In this document: in pieces, positions 28,671 through 36,185 of the stretch | Numbering within the stretch: position 1 is the first letter of the stretch | How the letters are laid out: each line of letters starts with the position of its first letter | NCBI GenBank assembly: GCA_003244055.1 | Contig: QHBZ01000126.1 | Coordinates: 1-44,060, forward strand | Direction of reading: 5' to 3' | Source of the DNA: Pseudonocardiales bacterium | Lineage (GTDB): Bacteria; Actinomycetota; Actinomycetes; Mycobacteriales; Pseudonocardiaceae | Length of the DNA stretch: 44,060 nucleotides | Program-made: the position numbers and the translations under genes | Notes under the pieces: generated by a model | Databases searched by the model: none | Seen by the model: only the letters and a program-made list of their open reading frames with translations | Told to the model about the DNA's origin: nothing

Positions 28671-29110
28671 CGCTGATTGGCCGTGCGTTCGCGTACCTCG
28701 GAGTGTCATTACGTGCCGCTGAACTGCGGCAACGTGCTGGTGTGTATCGAGCCGTGCGTGCTGGTTGCGTCGCTTCCGCTGACGACTCGCTGACGATGAT
28801 CATGTAAGAGTCAGTCTGGACAGGCTGCGACCGGTGGCCCCACGTCCACCGCCCCGGGGCGCCGCGCGGTGGGGTTACGCTCGACGGGTCACTGCGATGA
28901 TGGGCCACCCGACTAAGAGGCGGTCAACGGAGAAGCCGCCGACTCCGCTAAATTCGGGCGTGCCAGTTGACGGGTCTCGACCACACGGGCGGGTGTTGGG
29001 TCGGCTACACCGCGCCTGAGTCGGATTAGCGTGACACCGCGGCTCACCTCAGCCCCCATCGCGCATCGAGCCGTCGTAACATTCGCCCGTAAGCACCGAG
29101 CAGCAGGTAT
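28671..29110. other. Element end without recognisable genes
   Basis: No gene supported. The bases next to the tRNA fragment are rich in short dyads, as expected for an att arm region. Minus-strand frames across the tRNA fragment are artefacts. Confidence 0.4.
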
Positions 29111-29438
29111 TCAAAGTTCCTGTTCCAGCAAAGAATAGCTTATTGAGCCGACCGTTACGCCGAACCATACCCCCCTTGCGCGCACGACTTTGCCAGTCAT
29201 GCTCGACACTCCCGTAAGCGCGTAGGGTACTTCAAGCCGCGCCATTTCCACGGTAGCCGTTGCGGCGATCTTTGCCCGGGGAGGAGCTGTCACCACCACC
29301 TCATACGTTCTAATGTCTTCTTGCAGCGCCTGCCAAGCCTCGATCGCCTGCCCCAGCAGGGGATCGACTGGTTTGGCGCGGTGGCGGGCGGAATGCCGTG
29401 ATCTTCCCTCTGGGCAGCGATGAAAGCGGCCACGGCTA
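29111..29438 (-). pseudogene. Fragment of an unknown gene joined to an IS3 remnant
   Basis: The C-terminal ~95 codons of an open frame that begins in IS3 sequence. The residues (for example DPLLGQAIEAWQALQEDIRT and ATVEMARLEVPYALTG) have coding-like composition and end at a natural stop, but match no family I recognise. The junction with IS orfB-like sequence (FIAAQREDHGIP) lies near 29385-29400. It looks like the tail of a host gene cut by the insertion. Confidence 0.4.
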
Positions 29439-29770
29439 CCGGCCCATCGCCTCCTGAACCCAAAGGGCCACACTGCGCTTGAGGACATCACACAGCATCT
29501 GCAACTCCGCGCAGTGCTTGCGCAGCCGCACCAACTCCGCCCGTTCATCCTCGCGCAGCGCACCACCACCGCGCTCACCGCGCCGCCGGTCAGCGTTGAC
29601 CCAATTCCCCAACGTCCCGTCGTGAACACCCAGCTCCCGGCCACCTGCGCGATTGGCTTGCCAGTCTCCCGGACCAGCCGCACCGCACCTTCCTTGAAAT
29701 CCTGATCAAACTTCTTGCGTGTCTGTGACACCGCCCCTCCCTTATAGGCGATGTCTCCACGTTACGAGGG
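29436..29770 (-). mobile_element. Truncated IS3-family element (orfA with frameshift, start of orfB)
   Basis: orfA begins [20 protein letters not shown], the helix-turn-helix transposase subunit of IS3 elements. After QVA one base appears missing (GCCGGGAG where GCCCGGGAG is expected). The correct sequence [19 protein letters not shown], and later [18 protein letters not shown]-like residues, continue in another frame to a TAG at 29436. Only about a dozen orfB codons follow before homology stops. No transposition is possible from this copy. Confidence 0.75.
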
Positions 29771-29998
29771 GAAACGCAGACGAGCACCGGACGCTGGACG
29801 GTGGTCCGTTCGACACACCCTAAAATCCACAGCCTCGACAACCCGAACAGATCGCCCAGCTCCGCCGCGACCTGGCCGACCCGACGCAGCTCCGGGTGAC
29901 CGGATGCCTGCAAGCACGCGAACGTCATCGTCGTCCAACCTTGCGCCGCCGGACGCGCCTCCGGCGGCCGACCGGTCCGGCTCCGGTAGCTGCTGGGA
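29771..29998. other. Residual sequence between the IS remnant and the next gene
   Basis: On the plus strand around 29830-29930 one frame reads EQIAQLRRDLADPTQLRVTG, which looks protein-like but has no start or stop context. Probably a fragment of a decayed gene; family not recognised. Confidence 0.3.
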
Positions 29999-30475
29999 CT
30001 ACAGACCACTCGATCTCTCGGGAGCACTTAACGGCTTAGCTGGAGCCCTTGGGTGTGGGGTGACGGGACCGCGGTACTGCTGTCCCGAGCCTGCCCCACC
30101 GGCGCCGACCTCGTCGCCGGGACGATCCGGGCCAGCTTGGGTAGCCCTTCTTTGCCCTTCGGTGCGCCGGCAACGCTGGATCAGCTTGGTTAAGAACGCG
30201 TTTTGTTCTTGGGTACGTTGGTAACGATGGATCAGCTCGGCCCAGAGCGCGGCCACCGTTCTTGCGTCTCCTAGGTTATCGAGCTTCGAGGACCAGTTCA
30301 CATAGCGGCGCCCGTTATGATCGAAGGATTGATAGGGAAGGTCCGAACTGTCGTCGTGGCCCTGATGGAAGGGCTGAAAAATGATGTACACTCGCCAACC
30401 CTCGTCCGACTGGAACTCAATCGAGAAGCCGTAATCAGCGAGCCCGTCCTGCGTCCGATAATCCATGACCGCCAT
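29999..30475 (-). CDS. Hypothetical protein, last gene of small-peptide cluster
   Basis: 158-aa soluble protein of unknown function starting MAVMDYRTQDGLADYGFSIE. The front two thirds are mixed charged/aromatic and look folded (GWRVYIIFQPFHQGHDD, then YQSFDHNGRRYVNWSSKLDN). The last 40 residues are Gly/Pro/Arg-rich and probably disordered. ATG 30475 is chosen for the AAGGGAAAG site in front; a start ten codons earlier is possible. It runs in the same direction as two tiny membrane-peptide genes upstream. Confidence 0.6.
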   Translation of the reverse strand: MAVMDYRTQDGLADYGFSIEFQSDEGWRVYIIFQPFHQGHDDSSDLPYQSFDHNGRRYVNWSSKLDNLGDARTVAALWAELIHRYQRTQEQNAFLTKLIQRCRRTEGQRRATQAGPDRPGDEVGAGGAGSGQQYRGPVTPHPRAPAKPLSAPERSSGL

Positions 30476-30688
30476 GGCCTTTCCCTTCGTTATTGCATTA
30501 GACATTTATTCTTACTGGATGCTCAAAATAATCACGTCGCTGATCGTAGACATCCTCAAAGATCGCACCCTTTTTTTGGGGGGACCGAAATGGCGGTTTC
30601 ACGGACAAGGACGAAAGGAAGCGGCTCCGCACACGGAGTATGAGGCCCACTTCTCCCAACATGCTGTCAGTGCCCTGGCCGACACCGT

Positions 30689-30775
30689 TTAGAATTTGTT
30701 CCCCCGCGAGTGATTGCACATGACACCCAGGGCAAACACAATGAATGCGGCAAGGGAGATGCGGGCTGGGTACAT
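30689..30775 (-). CDS. Small membrane peptide, 28 aa
   Basis: ATG 30775 follows a strong ribosome site (AAAGGAGGT, five bases before ATG). The peptide begins MYPARISLAAFIVFALGVMC, a single hydrophobic helix with a short basic/polar C-terminus. It is too short for usual gene finders. It resembles the 33-aa peptide encoded 265 bases upstream (AR, then a helix with AF/VF and GV), suggesting duplication. Function unknown; similar size and shape occur in type I toxins and in regulatory membrane peptides. Confidence 0.55.
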   Translation of the reverse strand: MYPARISLAAFIVFALGVMCNHSRGNKF

Positions 30776-31040
30776 TGGTACCTCCTTTCTACTGGAGACG
30801 CTCCATCTATTCGCGACTCAAATTAGGCACCACGTCTTTGCGTTTGAAATTTGGCCATATCTACGACGGATCCGACAGACTCGTGATCGAGAAGATTGTG
30901 CATCGACGATTTCACGACCGACAGGATGATCTTTACCCTAGCTGCGCTCTCTGGTTACGCCAGGAGTCAGCCTCGGCCAACAAATCAGTGACTTCGCGAA
31001 TGAGGCACCCACCGGTACACGCTCTACGCTGACGAGCGAG

Positions 31041-31142
31041 TCAGAAGTAGTGCCAACCCACGTAGACCCCAATTGAAAATGCGATGAATACGCAGAAGAA
31101 CGCTAGCCGGGCGATCGTCGACAGCGAACACAGTACCTTCAC
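31041..31142 (-). CDS. Small membrane peptide, 33 aa
   Basis: GTG 31142 with AAGGAGGG about eight bases upstream. The peptide has LSTIARLAFFCVFIAFSIGV followed by an aromatic end (YVGWHYF). It is one predicted membrane helix with almost no soluble part. It is divergent from the HTH-PfkB gene and shares its 138-base upstream region. With the 28-aa peptide and the 158-aa protein it forms a minus-strand series. No family recognised. Confidence 0.55.
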   Translation of the reverse strand: MKVLCSLSTIARLAFFCVFIAFSIGVYVGWHYF

Positions 31143-31227
31143 TGGTGACTCCCTCCTTCTCAGCTTGGCTTGCTGAGCGTTGTACTATGTATTTCACCGC
31201 ACGGCTTGCCCACCGAGACAAAGTTTG

Positions 31228-31257
31228 GGACAACCCTGGACAACCCTGGACGTGCCT
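31228..31257. promoter_or_regulatory. Three tandem 10-bp repeats, candidate operator
   Basis: ggacaaccct occurs twice head to tail (31228-31237, 31238-31247) and a third unit is ggacgtgcct. The 10-bp period places the units on one face of the helix. It lies between the divergent 33-aa peptide gene and the HTH-PfkB gene, 24 bases before the latter's start, so autoregulation by the HTH domain is an attractive inference. Confidence 0.5.
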
Positions 31258-31280
31258 GGCGAGCTGCCCAAGGAGGTAAC

Positions 31281-32780
31281 GTGGCCAGTGAGCGGTCTGG
31301 TGGGGCCGGACCAGACCCACGCCGGGTGCATGATCTCGACACCTTCGCGCGGGAGCTGGGACTCTTGCTCGCCCGCGCCTCGACTGGAAGTCGATCGCCT
31401 CAAGTGACACTTGCCGACTTGACACGGCGGATCGGGCTTCCCAGGGCGACGATCCATAATTACATCACCGGGAACACCCTTGCCCCCGCTGATGTCCTCG
31501 ATCAGATCGTTGTTGCGCTCTCCGCCCCGCCCGAAGAACAGCGCGAGTGGAGCGAGGCGTGGTTCCGTGTGTCGGCTTACCGACAGGCAGAGCGGCGTCA
31601 GAGGCTCACGCGGCGTGAGGTGAGCCCAGGGCAAGCGAACAAGTCCGTAACCGATTTATTTCATGAACGTTTAAAGCGTACGGCATCAAGAACCATGGAC
31701 ATTTGTGCGATTAGCGCGCAAAACCTCGACCTAGTCCATCAGATCGAGCTGATTGCCCCCGATCACGAGGAACGCATTGCGGAAGCCCTCGAACGCCCCG
31801 GCGGTTCGGGTTCGAATACAACTCTTGCGCTCGCGCGACTGAATATTCGCACCGCCATCGTTGGTGCTATTGCCGATGATCGTTATGGCCGTTTGTTGTT
31901 GGCTGATCTAACGGCGGCCGGTGTAGATACATCCCTCTTAATCACTGTCGTTGATCCCGGAAGCACCGGTCACACCCTCGTTTTTACCGATGGAGATGGG
32001 CGACGATTGATCTACGTCCTGGCGGGCGTAAACGAGTTAATGTCCCGAGAGTTCAGCAAGCAAAACATGAGTGCAAATTTGATTCGCCTCGTGCATCAAG
32101 CGCGGATTCTGCACCTCTCGTCTTTTACAGGTGCGGCGGAGCGTGAGTTACAAGAAAAGCTGGTCGGTTCGATAGACTCGGACACCATACTTTCGTTCAA
32201 CCCAGGGGCACTTTACGCCAGACTTGGCGCTGACCGACTGAGCCAAATACTAACGCGTACGAACGTGCTGTTCATTTACGAACAGCAGCTGGATGAACTC
32301 TTGTCGAAATCGTCGGCTGGTGTCGGCGACCGAGCCGCAACCGTCTCCGACAAAATGGCGCGCTTGTACGATTGGAGGAACCGTCGGGGCTCGAATGAGC
32401 CGATGGCTGTGGCAGTCAAGAGACCCGTCGACTTGGTCCGGGGACGCGCACAAGACTACTTGGCCATCGGCTACGGTAGGACGAGTCTGGAACACTTTGC
32501 CGGTCCTGACACGGGCACCCGCCGGTATTACATATTGGACAGCACCGGAGCTGGAGATGCGCTAGCCGCAGGATTTTTACTCGGCTTGCTCAAGTATAGC
32601 ACTCCTCATGAATGCGCCAACCTAGCATTCGTGATGGCATTATCGGCGTCTAGCGGCCTAGGTGCTCGCGTTGCCCTACCCCATGGGAACGAGCTTGCAG
32701 AACGGTGGCGTCTGCATTTGCCGGACGTTACGGCTCCGGCGTGGTTGATCAATGATGAAGAGCGGCCGTGTGTGTTGTGA
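31281..32780 (+). CDS. HTH domain fused to a PfkB-family sugar/nucleoside kinase
   Basis: 499-aa protein from a GTG with a textbook AGGAGGTAAC site. Residues ~16-100 form an XRE-like HTH of the actinobacterial type (LTRRIGLPRATIHNYITGNT, then PPEEQREWSEAW). Residues ~139-490 are a ribokinase/PfkB fold: ICAISAQNLDLVHQ, GGSGSNTTLALARL, and the C-terminal signature DSTGAGDALAAGF with the catalytic base Asp. PfkB enzymes phosphorylate sugars or nucleosides with ATP. A DNA-binding domain joined to an apparently intact kinase suggests a regulator that senses or uses its sugar ligand. Substrate unknown. A longer open frame upstream to 31170 lacks a ribosome site. Confidence 0.85.
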   Translation: MASERSGGAGPDPRRVHDLDTFARELGLLLARASTGSRSPQVTLADLTRRIGLPRATIHNYITGNTLAPADVLDQIVVALSAPPEEQREWSEAWFRVSAYRQAERRQRLTRREVSPGQANKSVTDLFHERLKRTASRTMDICAISAQNLDLVHQIELIAPDHEERIAEALERPGGSGSNTTLALARLNIRTAIVGAIADDRYGRLLLADLTAAGVDTSLLITVVDPGSTGHTLVFTDGDGRRLIYVLAGVNELMSREFSKQNMSANLIRLVHQARILHLSSFTGAAERELQEKLVGSIDSDTILSFNPGALYARLGADRLSQILTRTNVLFIYEQQLDELLSKSSAGVGDRAATVSDKMARLYDWRNRRGSNEPMAVAVKRPVDLVRGRAQDYLAIGYGRTSLEHFAGPDTGTRRYYILDSTGAGDALAAGFLLGLLKYSTPHECANLAFVMALSASSGLGARVALPHGNELAERWRLHLPDVTAPAWLINDEERPCVL

Positions 32781-32823
32781 GATCAACGGATAGATCGCAA
32801 GTGCTGGCGGCAGCACGATCGAG

Positions 32824-33042
32824 TTGAAGCGTCCACACCTCGGCTACTCGTTCACCCTGACCGCGACAGTGATCCCGGTGCTGGTCGCGGTGATCGTGCT
32901 GACCGCGATCGGCAAGGAAGCCAAGGGCATCCGCTTCGGTAGCGCACCGATACCGACACGACATGACTCGCTTCTTGCGCGACGCCCCATAGCGCTCAGC
33001 AACCTCAACAACAGGAACGCCACCGGAGACGACCGTCCATGA
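32824..33042 (+). pseudogene. C-terminal fragment of an MFS-like transporter
   Basis: The frame holds a final membrane helix (FTLTATVIPVLVAVIVLTAI) followed by GKEAKGIRFGS, a typical end for sugar or drug MFS permeases. No other helices precede it; the upstream sequence runs into the HTH-PfkB gene end. It is most likely a transporter relic that once lay beside the kinase. Confidence 0.4.
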
Positions 33043-33424
33043 CGGCGTGATAACGCTGCTCCACGACGCTCAACTCCACGAGCATCAGCCCCGGCCCCCT
33101 CCACGCGACAACAGTCGCGCGAAGTAGACCCGAGGACGGCAGTGTTACCCGACTCCCCGGCAAGTGATGCTGTCACGTATCAGTCATCTGCGTCCACTCG
33201 ATTTCCGGGCTTGACCACGACAAGTCACTCCAAGTGGTCGGCAGCGATGTCTCGGTCAGGGCTCCACACGCGTCGATCCGACATTATGGGTGAGCGACGG
33301 ATCTGTAGGCAGAACTCATATATGGATAACTACGCACTATAGTTACGATTCGACCGCTCCAAGGAAACAGCACCTACCGCCTATTTGGATCTAATCGCCT
33401 AAACCGCTTACGCTCCACGAGCGT
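33043..33424. other. Intergenic region with a small AT-rich dyad
   Basis: No gene. The only structure seen is TAACTA-7 nt-TAGTTA (33327-33345) in an AT-rich patch, a possible promoter or protein site. Confidence 0.35.
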
Positions 33425-33467
33425 CACCGTCAGGTGCCTCGATGTCGGAGAGGCGGCGTAGGACGAT
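33425..33467. repeat. Direct repeat, left copy
   Basis: About 43 bases (caccgtcaggtgcc... to ...ggacgat) recur with few changes at 33831-33874. On the minus strand both copies read as protein ends: IVLRRLSDIEA here and IVLRRLADIKGT there. They flank the tRNA-Tyr fragment. Confidence 0.65.
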
Positions 33468-33525
33468 GCTGGACGTAGGGGGTAGCAGGTCGCCAAGGGA
33501 CTGAGTGCCGGCTTGGACAACCGCC

Positions 33526-33591
33526 AGGCCGGGAGCGGACTGTAAATCCGTCGGCTGATGCCTTCCAAGGTTCAAAATCTTTGACCCGCCA
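33526..33591 (+). pseudogene. tRNA-Tyr(GTA) 3' fragment, degenerate
   Basis: The bases include anticodon arm GCGGA-CTGTAAA-TCCGT (anticodon GTA), a class II variable arm (GGC TGAT GCC), a T-stem CAAGG/CTTTG with an 8-nt loop, and acceptor ACCCGCC plus A. The 5' acceptor strand GGCGGGT is absent upstream. It is not a working gene. It is probably an attachment-site copy from an element once inserted in a tRNA-Tyr gene; that element would have lain to the left. Confidence 0.6.
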
Positions 33592-33830
33592 CCCAGTAGG
33601 AAAGACCTTTGACCTGCGATGACGGGTCGGGGTCCTCGTGAGGGTGTAACGATCGGTGTCCCCGTGGCTCTCCCCGCTGTACTCCGTCAGTCGCCGCTGC
33701 ATCTGGTACGCATTTGGCACTGCCGGTGCTGGGTGTGCTCGACCTGCTCCATCCCCGTTCCCTCATACCCGGCCGGCCTCTGCGTCGGCTCGACGATGTC
33801 AAGGGTGGCCCTTGCGCCATCGCGTAGCGA

Positions 33831-33874
33831 CACCGTTAGGTGCCCTTGATGTCGGCGAGGCGGCGTAGGACGAT
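33831..33874. repeat. Direct repeat, right copy
   Basis: Matches 33425-33467 (caccgttaggtgccc... to ...ggacgat). The minus-strand frame upstream of it is not clearly coding, so the repeats may be relics of a duplicated gene end or of an insertion. Confidence 0.65.
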
Positions 33875-34248
33875 CCCGGGGACGTGCGAGGGGACGGAGA
33901 TCTCTGCGAGCACTTGGTGTGAACGGCCCTCGTGTCCCACGCTGGCCGCCCGGCGCGAGGAGGGAGCTTGCGGCCGGGAGCGCAGAGGGGATCACGGCGG
34001 CGCGTCCGGGCCAGCCCGGCTTGGGCCCGTACATGCCGTACGGAAAGCGGTCGCCGAGATTCGAGCAAGGCGCCGAAGGGTCGGCCAGCACTTCGTTTGA
34101 GGTCTAGGATGGATCGAGCAAGCGGTGTTAGCGTCGACCGCGCTGGAGGAAGCCGTGGATAGTAGCAGTTAGAGGCTTGGTACCCCGCGTCGTCAACCGA
34201 CACGGATCCGGGTGACCTTCGGGCCGCGCGGAGGAGCCTGCATCACGG
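33875..34248. other. Intergenic region before the membrane-gene pair
   Basis: No gene I can support. A minus-strand frame (34203-33799) has random-looking composition. The promoter of the pair to the right is expected near 34130-34240. Confidence 0.35.
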
Positions 34249-34851
34249 ATGTGGAAAGGGGCAGGCGATCATGTCAACATCTCACCGGAGCGCGACACGC
34301 TTCCTTGGGGCACGGCCGGTGGGCCGCGGCCCGGGAGCGCAACGTCGTGGCGGAATACACCGCAGAGCACGGTGACCGTCCAGGTACTGAGCGCAGTGTT
34401 GCTGGTCTGTTTCGGGCTGCTGCTCGGAGCGACGTGGACCACCCGGGCCTTACAGCCCACGCTTCGCCGGCAGGCCGAGCAGCGTCGTAGGTTGAATGAC
34501 GAGTGGTCGGCGGTTCGCACCACCCGCCGACAGTCCGTGAAGTGTCCGCGCTGCGCCAGTCCCCTGTCCGAACGGGACTTGTACGAATCATCCGTCGACT
34601 ACGCCCCGCCGGAGGACTTGGACGAGAATCCGCTCGACGATATCCAAGCTCAAGTGCTCAATTCAATGCGTCTTGGAGTTGCGTACGATCTTCAACAGGT
34701 GTGCAGTGAGTCCCGTGTAGGTCTTACCCAAGCGAGTTCAGCTCTCAAAAAGTTGCAGGACCTACATTTTGTTGAGGCTGATGTGGATTCTGGGGGTATG
34801 ATTAGATATAAGAAGCTCGTAACAGGTAATGCTATCGGTGCCGCCAATTGA
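34249..34851 (+). CDS. Membrane-anchored protein with zinc-knuckle-like pair and winged-helix-like C-terminus
   Basis: 200 aa if started at ATG 34249; GTG 34372 would start just before the membrane helix (VLSAVLLVCFGLLLGATW). After the helix come a basic segment and CPRCASPL, half of a zinc-ribbon. The C-terminal 75 residues (IQAQVLNSMRLGVAYDLQQV to KKL) look like a small winged-helix domain, with SSALKKLQDLHFVEAD as recognition helix and wing. The C-terminal codons are richer in A+T than the first half. The stop overlaps the next start (TTGA), so the two proteins are made together. Function unknown. Confidence 0.55.
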   Translation: MWKGAGDHVNISPERDTLPWGTAGGPRPGSATSWRNTPQSTVTVQVLSAVLLVCFGLLLGATWTTRALQPTLRRQAEQRRRLNDEWSAVRTTRRQSVKCPRCASPLSERDLYESSVDYAPPEDLDENPLDDIQAQVLNSMRLGVAYDLQQVCSESRVGLTQASSALKKLQDLHFVEADVDSGGMIRYKKLVTGNAIGAAN

Positions 34852-35483
34852 CCCATGCAAACTTGGTGGTAGTTGGAACCTTCATACTCGCCGCCCTTCT
34901 ATCCACTCTAGAGTTAGCGGCATCGCTTACCAAGCCCCCGTCATGGCGAGCGTCCATCTTTATCTTCTTTCGGGTCGGACTTGACGGTATTGGTAGCATT
35001 CTAGTTCTTTATCTTTTGCGGAGCGTTTATGGCAACACCACGTGGTTTACCGGTGTAGTTCAAGTACTGATGAGCGGAGCACTTGGACCGGCTTTATTGC
35101 GCAGTCAAATCGCGTTACCTGGGCCAGACAACACCGTCAAAGAGGTTGGACTGCGCCCTTACAGAAAACTTCGGTCTATATTAGACGTCAAGATTGACAC
35201 CATCAGCGCCGTCAGTGAATCTCGGTGGATTCAATGCACTGTACTGCCTGTCCTAAATAAGCTTGCCCTCGAATACCTCGTAGAACGGATCGAGTATTAC
35301 ATCCGAAATTTGGATCGTCTCGATCAGGCACAACGCGACGCAAGTATTACTTTAATAAAGGAGCTTGCAGCAGATGGCTGTGATGAGATCATCGCACGTC
35401 GTGCCCTGTTGCAGCATCTGCTCGATAATAGTGGCCGTAGCGTCGTCAAAAGTCTGTGCAAGGAGACTCGTCAAGCTGACTGA
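34848..35483 (+). CDS. Hypothetical membrane protein coupled to the preceding gene
   Basis: 211 aa from a TTG that overlaps the upstream stop. Two or three membrane helices occupy the first ~90 residues (VVVGTFILAALLSTLELAAS, then IGSILVLYLLRSVYG and a third weaker one). They are followed by a mostly helical cytosolic tail of ~120 residues (YLVERIEYYIRNLDRLDQAQ). Base composition is clearly more AT-rich than the chromosomal genes of this window, which suggests recent acquisition. No family recognised. Confidence 0.6.
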   Translation: MTHANLVVVGTFILAALLSTLELAASLTKPPSWRASIFIFFRVGLDGIGSILVLYLLRSVYGNTTWFTGVVQVLMSGALGPALLRSQIALPGPDNTVKEVGLRPYRKLRSILDVKIDTISAVSESRWIQCTVLPVLNKLALEYLVERIEYYIRNLDRLDQAQRDASITLIKELAADGCDEIIARRALLQHLLDNSGRSVVKSLCKETRQAD

Positions 35484-35539
35484 AGAAAGTCTCAAAGCGT
35501 TAACCGGTCCGTTACTTGGTGTTGACGCTGTCAGGAGCG

Positions 35540-35705
35540 ATTGATTGCGGTGCCGGAGATGGCGCGGGTCCAAAGCCCTCTTTGCGATGCGGTCAGCACG
35601 GTCGGGTATGCCCCGCTGATCCCACACCGCCGCAAGGGCGCGGATGGTAGCGGCGTCGGTCCATTGCCGGGCTCCGGTGACCAGGACCAGACGGGTAAAG
35701 GGTAG
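35540..35705 (-). pseudogene. Fragment of a DUF2493/SLOG-like protein
   Basis: RLVLVTGARQWTDAATIRAL is the N-terminal Rossmann motif of the YspA/DUF2493 branch of the SLOG superfamily. It is followed at once by RADRIAKRAL, which normally comes later after a GxxRG loop, so an internal piece is deleted. There is no proper start or C-terminus. DUF2493 proteins are frequent on actinobacterial mobile elements. Confidence 0.55.
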
Positions 35706-35948
35706 ACCGCAGTGCTCTCGCGGCGATGCGCCTGCGGCGGCGCGCCTCTGCGCTGGTGTTGGCCTGCCGACCCGGCCGCGACCGAGCACGGCCGTCAGGC
35801 CGCGCGCAGTGTCGTGGTCGGGTCGGCGGCGGGTGACGTTCTTGATCCCATAGAGGGGAATTCGGCAACGCCGCAATGTAATCCCGGCATAACGCTGGGT
35901 AGACCCTTCGCCACCTGCTCTTCCTCCTTCAAGCGGGTGCCCGTCGCG

Positions 35949-36079
35949 CCATCCCGTCGACCTGGCGTAGCCCAACCACGGCGTGTCAAGGGGGCGCGTG
36001 CCATGGGATCGGACAGGGTGGCCTGTGGACTCGCCCCCTTGACGCGCCGTGGTAGCCCTTGGGGAGGTCGACGGGATGG
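35949..36079. repeat. Large imperfect inverted repeat (131 bp)
   Basis: Arms of about 48 bases. The outer block CCATCCCGTCGACCT (35949-35963) pairs with aggtcgacgggatgg (36065-36079). The inner block CCACGGCGTGTCAAGGGGGC (from 35976) pairs with 36032-36052 with one mismatch. The loop is about 35 nt. It lies past the end of the GGCT-like gene. Possibilities are a terminator, a MITE-like insertion, or a single-strand origin of a rolling-circle element. Confidence 0.75.
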
Positions 36080-36185
36080 TGCGGTGGGTGCACGCGTGCC
36101 GCAGCGTTGCTCCATTCTGACCATCCCGGAGATCTGCCCAGCGGCGAGCGTCTGGTTTTCATCTCTGGCCGTGGACACCTACTAA

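Noticed and set aside
28558-28908. Minus-strand 116-codon frame with EEVTGSIPVSPT
   Set aside because: This peptide is the translation of the tRNA fragment and its surroundings, a known type of spurious annotation.
30498-30719. 73-codon minus-strand frame upstream of the 158-aa gene
   Set aside because: Overlaps the better supported 28-aa peptide gene and lacks a ribosome site; a short functional peptide cannot be fully excluded.
33430-33820. Overlapping frames on both strands across the tRNA-Tyr fragment
   Set aside because: They run through tRNA and repeat sequence and have random composition.
33425-33874. CRISPR array
   Set aside because: Only two repeat copies about 400 bases apart; no regular spacers anywhere in the window.
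33799-34203. 134-codon minus-strand frame
   Set aside because: Arg/Pro/Ser-rich as expected for a shadow of GC-rich DNA; no motif or ribosome site.
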